Assembly (NCBI GenBank): GCA_026770615.1
Contig: MU631825.1
Span: 75,875 to 89,029 of the forward strand
DNA: 13,155 nucleotides
DNA from: Pavlovales sp. CCMP2436
Lineage: Eukaryota; Haptophyta; Pavlovophyceae; Pavlovales
Direction of reading: 5' to 3'
The position numbers were made by a program, and so were the translations under genes. Shown here one piece after another: positions 1-6,871 of this stretch (position 1 is its first letter; every line of letters starts with the position of its first letter). The notes beneath the pieces are model-generated. The model was not told the origin of the DNA and searched no databases. It worked only from the letters and a program-made list of their open reading frames with translations.

Positions 1-13
1 ATGTTGTGCTGTC

Positions 14-30
14 TATATATATATATATAT
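14..30. repeat. (TA)n microsatellite
   Basis: Alternating T and A for 17 bases at the left edge of the window. It lies just before the first copy of the local direct repeat. Confidence 0.9.
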
Positions 31-110
31 TCGCGGCGCCACCACCCACATTTTTTTCAATTATTTATGTATTGATTTATTTTTGAGTGTGCGTAACAAG
101 ACTTTGCATC

Positions 111-180
111 TACGTGCACGCACGCGCGCGTGTGCGTGCGTTCGGCGGCGTGCGTGCGCGTGCGTGCGTGTGCGTGTGCA
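111..180. repeat. Alternating purine-pyrimidine tract (GT/GC)
   Basis: Nearly continuous CG/CA/TG alternation over 70 bases, the composition that favours Z-DNA. A matching tract at 741-799 occupies the same place in repeat copy 2. Confidence 0.7.
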
Positions 181-333
181 ATATTTAAGCGGTAGTTAAG
201 CGCTGGCCACGCTGCTCGGAAACGTGTAGCTAACTCCGAAGCTGCAGAACACCCACACGCGATGACGATGTGTGCGTCACCGTCATGGCGAGTTCTTGAC
301 TAGGCCCAGGCGCAAGCACCTTGTCTGCTCTGC

Positions 334-376
334 TCTGCGGCAGCAGCAACGTTAGTTATCGAGCGATGGCGCCCAA
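334..376 (+). repeat. Recurrent 44-bp motif, copy 1 of 3
   Basis: Begins CTCTGCGGCAGCAGCAACG and continues GTTAGTTATCGAGCGATGG-CGCCCAA. It is nearly identical to 1837-1880, and to 2053-2093, which lacks three bases of the GCA run. Confidence 0.85.
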
Positions 377-434
377 GATCAGGACTACATATTTGCTCTC
401 GTGAGCCCACGGATACCGTCCACACCGCTAAATA

Positions 435-549
435 GATTTATGACAGGGATTCAAGCTAGCGTCTGACCGTTCTGAATGTTGTGCTGGTCTGAGCGCTGCG
501 TCGCCCATTGCCTGCTGCGTGCCTTAGTCGGCTGCGCGCCAACGCGCAT
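435..549 (+). mobile_element. E5 short repeat, copy 1 (115 bp)
   Basis: Starts GATTTATGACAGGGATTCAAG and contains GAGCGCTGCGTCGCCCATTG and CTGCTGCGTGCCTTAGTCGG. The same sequence is at 7763-8371 (split) and, inverted, at 10606-10837. The uninterrupted equivalent at 1926-1936 reads GCTGAATATCCC; here it is split as GCTAAATA / ATATCCC, giving an apparent 3-bp ATA target duplication. No open frame or terminal inverted repeat is visible, so its class is unknown. This copy ends earlier than the copy at 10606-10837. Confidence 0.75.
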
Positions 550-709
550 ATATCCCTCTGTGATGACTGTGAAGGTGCGCCGCTTTCTAAAAGGGTGGTG
601 ATGTCATAGCAACAATTCATGGGACAGCCCCGCCCGACAGAATACCGCTTTAACAGCGATCACTGCAAGTCTGCTCGGCTGTGTAATTATTCGCCGCGCC
701 AACACCAAC

Positions 710-728
710 TTTTTTTTTTTTTTTTTTT
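710..728. repeat. Poly-T tract
   Basis: Nineteen consecutive T at the position of the T-rich tract of repeat copy 1. Both copies have GTAACA or a close match just after it. Confidence 0.9.
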
Positions 729-740
729 GCGTAACATGAC

Positions 741-799
741 TGTGTATGCGCGTGCACGCGCACGCGCACCGCGCAAGTGTGCGTGCGTGTGCGTGTGTG
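741..799. repeat. Alternating purine-pyrimidine tract (GT/GC), second
   Basis: TGTGTATGCGCGTGCACGCG and following bases, mostly alternating and Z-DNA-prone. It is the counterpart of 111-180 and directly abuts the E2 insertion. Confidence 0.7.
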
Positions 800-802
800 A
801 TA

Positions 803-1469
803 CAGGGGGTCGCGAGTAATAAGAAACGGTAACGTTAAGAAACTGAGCCTCATTTTGTGTGCCCTTAAATACTAATAGTAATTAAAGCAAATTTTAACCA
901 TTGGCTCTGGCTTCGGTCACCCCCCCCAGCGCGCAAGTGGTGGACGACCATCCATAGCATTGCGAGCCTCCATGCTCGAAGCCAGAGCTCGCTCTAGGCT
1001 CGCTGGATTCGTCTCGGCGAGCTCTATTTTGCACATTTTTTTTTTGAAATTTGTGAATTCGTGTGCATGGGGTAGTAATTTAGTAACTAACAAGGTGATC
1101 TTTTTTGAAAATGTCATCCGCCATGCTAATATCGTTCACCAGCCCCCTTAAAACTGTTTTAAATGTGGGTTTTCCGTGTATAATTAAAATAAATAAATAT
1201 ATTTTTAAAGTGAATTGTTTGTATGTAATTTTAAAAGGTAAGTTACATATTGGTGGCGTCGCTTTTTGAAATGTTAGATACGAATCTAATGCAGATTTAT
1301 ATATTTATAAATTAACTGGCCAGATTTCGTGACTAGTTCGGGAAATCGCTATGAATGGTCGTGTGCTGGGGGGAGATGACCTGAGCCATAGCCCATTGTT
1401 TGTATATATTTTGCTAGGAAACTGTGCCTCAGCCTCAAATTCGCCGTTCTTATTGCCCGCGATCCCCTG
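803..1469 (+). mobile_element. E2 MITE, copy 1 (TA target; interrupted by E1)
   Basis: The left end reads TA|CAGGGGGTCGCGAGTAATAAGAA and the right end, reverse-complemented, reads CAGGGGATCGCGGGCAATAA before TA at 1470-1471. Terminal inverted repeats of about 23 bp flanked by TA fit a non-autonomous Tc1/mariner-type element by known family habit. Without the nested E1 (489 bp plus 6-bp duplication) it is about 172 bp, matching the 166-bp intact copy at 9108-9273. No transposase is encoded. Confidence 0.85.
904..1392 (+). mobile_element. E1 MITE, copy 1 (489 bp, 6-bp TSD CCATTG)
   Basis: The left end is GCTCTGGCTTCGGTCACCCC and the right end reverse-complemented is GCTATGGCTCAGGTCATCTC. The imperfect terminal inverted repeats extend inward to ACGACCAT-CATAGC. 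CCATTG flanks both sides (898-903 and 1393-1398). The interior is AT-rich and non-coding. A second, inverted copy lies at 7790-8261 with its own 6-bp duplication. Six-base target duplications are known for a few cut-and-paste groups such as IS3EU and Dada; assignment to one is only a guess. Confidence 0.87.
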
Positions 1470-1522
1470 TACTTACGCGGAATTTAAGCGCTGGCCTCGC
1501 TGCTCGTTTTCGAGTAGCTAAC

Positions 1523-1726
1523 TGGCTACCAGTCGAGCACACACACAGTGTAGCCATCTTCATCAAGGCTGATTGCTGATCAGGGGGGCTGAGCGCCCTC
1601 TCCCACTGCAGATATTATAAAAGCCACCTCCCTCAACGCCTATGGCGTTTGCGGGTGTGTTGAAGGGTCATACTAACCACATAATTTATTCCGCTCGAGA
1701 CCCCTCATCGTCGTCGGTTAAACTAA
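1523..1726. mobile_element. E6 insertion, 204 bp, with 5-bp CTAAC duplication
   Basis: Repeat copy 1 reads GTAGCTAACTCCGAAG at 225-240. Copy 2 reads GTAGCTAAC, then 204 unrelated bases, then CTAACTCCGAAG, so CTAAC (1518-1522, 1727-1731) is duplicated. The insert contains a TATA-like TATTATAAAAG (1613-1623) and a small hairpin AACGCC-TAT-GGCGTT. It lacks clear TG...CA or inverted ends, so its class is unresolved; a 5-bp duplication would suit an LTR fragment. Confidence 0.6.
1613..1623 (+). promoter_or_regulatory. TATA-box-like site inside E6
   Basis: ATATTATAAAAGCC resembles a TATA box. It lies about 670 bp upstream of the TERT ATG, inside an insertion. Whether it drives anything is not shown. 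Confidence 0.3.
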
Positions 1727-1836
1727 CTAACTCCGAAGCTGCAGAAGTCAGAACACCCAAACACGACGACGATGTGTGCGTCACTGTCATGGCGAGTTTT
1801 TGACGAGGCTTAGACGCATGCACCGTGTCTGCTCTG

Positions 1837-1880
1837 CTCTGCGGCAGCAGCAACGTTAGTTATCGAGCGATGGCGCCCAA
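1837..1880 (+). repeat. Recurrent 44-bp motif, copy 2 of 3
   Basis: CTCTGCGGCAGCAGCAACGT followed by TAGTTATCGAGCGATGGCGC and CCAA. It is part of repeat copy 2. Same motif as 334-376 and 2053-2093. Confidence 0.85.
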
Positions 1881-1944
1881 AATCGGGACCTATTTGCTCG
1901 AGCCCACGGACACCGTCCACACCGCTGAATATCCCTCTGTGAAG

Positions 1945-2290
1945 AGGGACGGGCGGAAGGCATTGCCAGTGTCTCTCCTTCCGCGTTTTGCAACGCGGCG
2001 TTACGCCTCTAGCGGCGCGACCACGCCTCGCGAGACGTGCCCGTCTCCAGCGTTCTGCGGCAGCAAAGTTAGTTATCGAGCGATGGCGCCCAAACCTGCT
2101 TGGCTTGAAATCTGCGATCTGGCGTGATCTCGCGCGCAGCGCTCTAGGAGAGGGCCCCGCGACCCAACTCTCGGACGTGTCACCCGGCCGAGGTGTGCCG
2201 CGCCTCGGGATCACCACCGCGGCCCTGGGCCCGAGGTCGTGCTTCCTCGTTCCACCCCTGTGCGCAGGAGCCTGCTTCTCAATTCCTACC
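1945..2290 (+). promoter_or_regulatory. TERT upstream region / probable promoter and 5' leader
   Basis: About 345 bases between the local repeat and the TERT ATG, rising steeply in GC content. No TATA box is seen close to the gene. The reading frame of TERT stays open upstream of 2291, but that stretch shows no TERT-like sequence and overlaps repeat-derived DNA, so it is treated as untranslated. It contains the third copy of the recurrent motif. Confidence 0.4.
2053..2093 (+). repeat. Recurrent 44-bp motif, copy 3 of 3 (upstream of TERT)
   Basis: TTCTGCGGCAGCAAAGTTAG followed by TTATCGAGCGATGGCGCCCA. One GCA triplet shorter than the other two copies. Weak similarity extends about 20 bases further left (AGACG...CCGTCTCC), and none is seen to the right. 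Confidence 0.8.
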
Positions 2291-5200
2291 ATGCGACCGG
2301 AGTCGGATTCCGGCCCCCCGCTGACGCTCCGCCCGCTCCTGGAGGTGCTCTCACTCGCACTGCCTTCGTCGGGCGAGGCCATCGCGCCGATCGCCGCTCT
2401 CCGCGACGTTGTGCTGCTCGTTCCCACCTCGCCCTTCCCAGCAGCTGCGCTCTCGTCGCGGGCGCAGTGCAGCCACCAGAGGGATCTGGTGTTCGACACG
2501 ATCGGCCGCCTGCTAGACCGGCGCGTCGACAACGTCCTGCGCAACGGCCATGCGCGTTCCCAGGGCTGGCGTCCGGGCGGGGAGCTGCGCGACGCGCCGC
2601 AGGTCACGTGCGACTGCGAGAACGGCGCGGTGGAAATACTGCTGACGCCCCCGTTCGAGCTGCTGCTTGGCGCGATCGGCGACTGCGTGATGCTTCACCT
2701 TCTCGGCGCGTGCTCGCTTTTCATCCGGCTTGACGGGCGGTGCTACTTCCAGCTCACGGGCCCGCCCATCCTTGACCTGCCGCGAAGCCAGCTGGCCGGC
2801 TTGAGCCTCCCCGTCTGGGCGAGCCGCAGCAAGGGCGCAAACGCCGCGGAGGGCAGCACCCGGGAGCAGCCCGCTCCCGCCCGTGCGAGCATGCAGGACA
2901 CCGTGGCTGCGGGTGCTACGGCGGGGGTTGCCGCCGCGCGCGGCCAGGTCCAAGCGCCGACGGCAGCGGCGCGCAGCGCCCTCGCGCCCGCTGCAGCTGA
3001 CCGAGAGAGCTGCCTCGATTGGATCGTCCCTCGCTGGGCCCTGCTGCACGCGAAGGAGCCGAATCGGAACTCCCTACGCCTGCCGCCAGCCCACCCTCTC
3101 GAGCTGCTGCGGGCCTCGCAGGCCGCGCAGCGCACGCGCGGCCGCCGGCTTGTCGCGCAAGTGTTCTCCCTGTCGGATGGTCTGGGCGCGGGATTCCGCG
3201 GCGGCAACGGCGAGCGGTCGGCGCGTGCTCGGCCAGCTGCTGCTTCCGGCGCTCGGCGGAGTGTGCCCGTTCCACCCGTGCCCATCGGCGCTGGAACTGG
3301 CGGCGAGATGGCCGGGCGCGGGGCTGCGCCCGTGAGTGCTGGCGCGCACAAGTCTGCGCGCGCACGCCGGGCGCCGCGGCTGCCGGCCCGTCTCGAACGA
3401 CTCGCGCCAATCCTCGCGCGCCTCGCGCGCAACCACAGCCAAGTGCATTACGGCCGCTTGCTCGATGAGTGCTGCCCGCTCACCGCGCCGCCAACACTCG
3501 GCTGCAGGGCTAACTCGCGGGCGTCGCATGCGCCCATCTCCGAGCTCCCGCACACACTGCGCCAGCACGCGGTTGAGCCTTGCTACGCAAGTCAGGACGA
3601 AGGCTGCGCCCCACCACATTTGATGCAGACTGGCGTGGCGGCAGCGGCAGCTGTGGCGCGAAACGCGCTCGCCGACGGGCAGCCGACGCGCAACGGTTGT
3701 CGGCGCGAGGCGCCCAGGGACGGACAGGCGGGCATCACCTCTCTGATCGCGTGCGAGACGCCGCGCGAGCAGGCCGCGCACTTTGCCGTCGCGGTGTGCC
3801 AGCGCGTCGTCCCTCGGTCGCTGCTCGGCTCTGCTCGCAACTGGCAGGTGCTGCTGCGCAGCGCTCGGAGGCTCGCCCTCGAGCCGCGCTACTCGCGGCC
3901 GAGCGGTCGCTCGCTGATCTGCAAACTCCGCCTCGCCGAGATTCCGTGGCTTGCGGCTCCCGCCCAGCACCGCGCTGGCGGCGGTGGCGATGCCCAGGCC
4001 AGCCCCACGGCCTCGCGCGGCCGGATCGAAAAGCAGGCGCAGCGCGCCTGCGCGGAGTCTGCAGCTCGCTGCGTGCTGTGGGTCCTCTCGCGCCTACTCA
4101 TCCCGCTTCTCCGCGCCGCCTTCTACGTGACGGACGCCGCTGGCTCTGCGGGGGGCACGAGCGAGCTGCACTTCTTTCGCCACGCCATCTGGCGCCGGCT
4201 GCGTGAGCGCGCGATCCGCTCGGGAGCGCTGAATCTGCAGGTGCGACCGCTGACCCAGAGCGACGTCACGGAAGGCGGGGCGTGCGCCCTCGGCGTGAGC
4301 TCGCTTCGATTCCAGCCCAAGCCTGCGGGGCTCCGCCCAATCTGCCGGCTGAGCGCACCCGCGTACCCCGTGGCGGCCGACGGTGTCGCGCGCACCACGA
4401 TGCTCCGCGCGGTCAACGTGCAGCTCGCTGATGGTGGGGGCCTGTCTTGCCGCGCTCCCTTGCCCCCCCATTCTCTTGTGGGTCTCATTGAACTCAACCC
4501 AAGCCCAAATCCTAACCCAACCACCATCATCCTTGCCCTCCCCAGTCTTCGCGGTTCTACGGGCGGAGGCCACACGCCGGCCCCAGCTGCTCGGAAACTC
4601 TGTGCTCGGGCTGGCAGGCGTGCAGCGCAGGCTCTGCCAGCTTGCGGACGAGGTGCGCGCCTCAGCGGGCGCTTCTGGCGCGCCAGCCGAGCTGCATTTC
4701 GTGTCGACTGACGCGCGCGCCTGCTTCGACACCATCGAGCACGCGCGGCTCCTGCTTACTCTGGAGGGAGTGCTCGCGGCCCCAGCGCACGTCATCAGGC
4801 AGTATGGCGTGCTGCGACCAGCTGCGCGGCGGACGGGCCACGGCGGCCCACCGTCGCGTGCGGTGGCGCGCGCAGGCGAGGGCCAGGGCGTTACGGCGCG
4901 CGCGCACGCTGACGCCGAGGAGCCGAGGCCGTGGTGGCAGCAGGTGCCACGCCGCAGTTTCCTGCGCGTCGCCTGCCCGCTTGAGCGATACCAGGTCATC
5001 CCGGACGCGGAACTCGTGGGTGCGCTCGTGGGTACGGAGACTCCTGCGCCCCAAGGCGGCCCGAGGAGGAGAGGCGCGGCCGAATATGGCTCGGGGGGCG
5101 AGGCAGTTGCAGCGCAGGCGATGACGACCGCCGTCGCGTGCCCTTCGGTCGTGGTGGACCTTGCGCGCACGCACGCCGTCGACCGCCGCCAGTGCTTGGA

Positions 5201-6326
5201 AATGCTGACGGCGCATGTCACGCGCAACCTGATCACTGTAGATGCGCCCAATCGCCCTGGCGTGCCCGCACGGCTCCCGGGCGTGCACGGGGCGACGCTC
5301 GGGTGCACCTTGCCGCTCTCTCGAGTCTACGTCCAGACGCGAGGCATCGCGCAAGGCTCGTGCGTCTCGGCCTTACTCTGCTCGATGCACTACGCAGACC
5401 TGGACCGTGTCCACCTCGCGCGCTTCAGCGGGAATTCGGCAACATCGCGCGCGGATGGCGCAGACACCGATGGCCCCGGCACCGTAGGGGACGCGAACGC
5501 GGTGCAAGGCGTGATCCGGCTAGTAGACGACTCTCTCTTCGCATCGACCGCGCCCTCGGAATGCGCCGACTTCCTGAAGACGATGCACGGCGGTTTTCCG
5601 GAGTACGGCTGCGAAGCAAACCTGGACAAGTCGCGCTGCTCGATGACGCCTGGCTTGCGCGACGAGCTGCGCGGCGCCGTCCCGGAGGCCGGCTTCGAAG
5701 AGCACTCGACCGGGCAGGTCTTTTTCTCCTGGTGCGGCCTCTTGGTTGGGGCACAAGGGCCCCTTGTCCAGAAGGACTACAGCGCGTGCGCGCGTCGCAG
5801 CGTGATCGGCGACCTGCGCTTCGACTGCGCGCGTGCGACCGGCACGGTGCTCGCAGCCAAGCTCCGGCAGACTATCCACGTCCGATGCCACCCGATTTTC
5901 GTCGACCCCTGCCTCGCAGACGAGCGCACTGCACTGCTCAACGTCTACCAGGGTGGCACGTTCGCCGCGCTGCGGCTCGTCGCGCTCTCGCGCCACCTGC
6001 CCCACGTCAACGAGCACTTCGTCGCCGAGCTTGTGCGCAGGACCGTCGCATTCAGCGCCGGCCTACTCGCGCGTAAGCGTGCCCAGGGTGATGCCGGTTT
6101 GCACGCCCGGCTCCAGCTGCTTACTCGCTGGCTGGGGTTGACGGCCTTCTCGCGGATACTCCAACGGCGACAGCCATCGATGCGGCGCGTCATCGCCGAG
6201 CTCGACGCAAGCCTGCGGGCGCCGGGAATGCTTCGCGTGTTTCGTGCGGAAGGCGCGCTGCTCCGCGCCGCAAGCGATGACGCGCTGAGTTCGGCAAAGG
6301 GTCTTCGCCAGGCCTTGGCTCGGTGA
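2291..6326 (+). CDS. TERT: Telomerase reverse transcriptase, two exons join(2291..4433, 4546..6326), 1307 aa
   Basis: Catalytic protein subunit of telomerase, which copies the template of telomerase RNA onto chromosome ends in the nucleus. All family domains are seen in order. TEN domain: about residues 1-166, with RRVDNVLRNG and GDCVMLHLL...GPPILDL. An Ala/Arg-rich linker follows. RNA-binding domain: CP at 378-397 (NHSQVHYGRLL), QFP at 495-528 (VVPRSLLGSARN), T at 594-637 (FYVTD...HFFRHAIW). RT domain: motif 1 LRFQPKPAGLRPI (672-684), LLGNSVLGL (729-737), motif A with Asp770, motif B' QGS at 984-986, motif C LVDD with Asp1042/Asp1043, motif D Lys1076, motif E WCG at 1110-1112. A full C-terminal extension follows. 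The ATG at 2291 (ACCATGC) is chosen because TEN similarity begins just after it. Compared with human TERT (1132 aa, from memory), the extra length lies in the CP-QFP, A-B' and B'-C spacers. Neither exon has an internal stop, so it looks functional. Confidence 0.96.
4434..4545 (+). other. Spliceosomal intron in TERT (112 bp, phase 1)
   Basis: GT at 4434 (ATG|GTGGGG) and AG at 4544-4545 (CCCTCCCCAG|TCTTC). A CTAAC branch consensus at 4512-4516 lies 30 bases before the 3' end, and a pyrimidine run precedes the AG. Splicing joins the two TERT frames at residue 715 and gives QLADVFAVLRAEATRRP, which lines up with the expected region between motif 1 and LLGNSVLGL. The nearby GTs at 4412 and 4418 would give the wrong frame. 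Retention keeps the exon 1 frame open only to a TGA at 4709-4711, just before motif A. Confidence 0.88.
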
Positions 6327-6408
6327 GCCTTTGGCGCAGCGGGTCGACATGTGGCTCCATCTTTTGGCCCCACCTTCCCTGCAACGGGTTTTCAGACTGT
6401 GATCCTAT

Positions 6409-6413
6409 TGTAA
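6409..6413 (+). terminator. Candidate TGTAA polyadenylation signal for TERT
   Basis: TGTAA, the signal used in green algae, lies 83 bases after the TERT stop and a few bases before the E4 insertion. Its use in this organism is not established. Confidence 0.3.
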
Positions 6414-6418
6414 TGTAC

Positions 6419-6871
6419 CACGTGGGTCAAAATCCGAATTAGTGGCCAGTCCGGGGGAAATTCGAGAAAAGTCCGGTGAAAATCCTCCTGAGCAACTCAG
6501 AAACCGAAGGTGGTGCCGCAGAGTTTGTTACAGACTAGTGAATGGGGCACCGCCTCATTCACGAATCTGCAACAACTGCCCCATTCACGAATCTGCAACA
6601 AACTCCGCGGCACCACTTCGGGAATCTTGACTTTCTTTTCGCTTCCGAACGCTGAAAATCGGAAATGTTAGTTTCATTAAGTACGCTGCCGACCCTAAAG
6701 GCACCTAAGAGGCACACGAAGTGGGCTCCGACCGTCGAGGAGGGCTCTATTCGACATCAGCTATCGACACTTAGCACACAGGGGTGACCAATGTTTACTT
6801 CTTCGTCCCGGCCACCACCTTTCCCCCTTCCCAATGCGGAATCGTGCCACTAATTCGGATTTCGACCAGTG
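6419..6871. mobile_element. E4 MITE, 453 bp, 3' of TERT
   Basis: Left end CACGTGGGTCAAAATCCGAA and right end, reverse-complemented, CACTGGTCGAAATCCGAATT. Both continue to ATTAGTGGC, giving inverted repeats of about 26-28 bp with one indel. TGTAC lies at 6414-6418 on the left and 6873-6877 on the right (one T between), a possible 5-bp target duplication. The interior has a long hairpin (6504-6621) and no convincing gene. The superfamily is not assignable from the ends. Confidence 0.75.
6504..6621. repeat. Long foldback hairpin inside E4
   Basis: Left arm 6504-6549 pairs with right arm 6577-6621 over about 45 bases with only a few mismatches and one bulge. The innermost part, GTGAATGGGGCA against TGCCCCATTCAC, is perfect over 12 bp. 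The loop is 27 bases. A 26-bp direct repeat (CATTCACGAATCTGCAACAA at 6556 and 6582) overlaps the loop and right arm. Confidence 0.88.

Larger units (their letters stand above)
28..563 (+). repeat. Local direct repeat, copy 1 (interrupted by E5)
   Basis: This stretch is repeated at 688-1944. Shared landmarks in the same order are: a TATTCG-CGCC-ACC-AC start, a T-rich tract, GTGCGTAACA, a long GT/GC alternating tract, TTAAGCGCTGGCC-CGCTGCTCG, GTAGCTAACTCCGAAGCTGCAG, GATGTGTGCGTCAC-GTCATGGCGAG, GTTAGTTATCGAGCGATGG, CACCGTCCACACCGCT and TATCCCTCTGTGA. The only large difference in this copy is a 115-bp insertion (435-549). No coding potential is convincing. It is either a segmental duplication or part of a dispersed repeat; the second is possible because one internal motif recurs a third time at 2053-2093. 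Confidence 0.75.
688..1944 (+). repeat. Local direct repeat, copy 2 (interrupted by E2/E1 and E6)
   Basis: Matches copy 1 (28-563) in landmark order but is expanded by two insertions: E2 at 803-1469 with its TA target, and E6 at 1523-1726. Removing these leaves a unit similar in length to copy 1 without E5. Homology ends just after TATCCCTCTGTGAAG. The 564-687 interval between the copies is not shared. Confidence 0.75.

Noticed and set aside
1825..2127. 100-codon open frame containing two copies of VSYRAMAPK
   Set aside because: The repetition comes from the recurrent DNA motif, which is also present in a non-open context at 334-376; no protein family is recognisable.
1988..2290. N-terminal extension of TERT in the same open frame upstream of the ATG at 2291
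   Set aside because: It has no upstream ATG start in frame (it opens at TTG), overlaps repeat-derived DNA, and TEN-domain similarity begins only after residue 1 of the 2291 start.
3332..3440. A second TERT intron starting at GTGAGT (3332)
   Set aside because: Frame and similarity continue on both sides without it, and the next credible acceptors would remove the conserved CP region.
4505..4525. Telomere-like CCTAACCC sequence
   Set aside because: A single occurrence inside the TERT intron that serves as the branch-site region; not a tandem array.
4434..4545. Reading the TERT intron as coding sequence
   Set aside because: It breaks the frame before motif A, reads as low-complexity Pro/Asn/Ser, and has donor, branch site and acceptor signals that restore the conserved alignment exactly.
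4094..5308. Long minus-strand open frames antisense to TERT (up to 404 codons)
   Set aside because: Expected shadows of a very GC-rich gene; Ser/Arg/Ala-rich with no recognisable domain.
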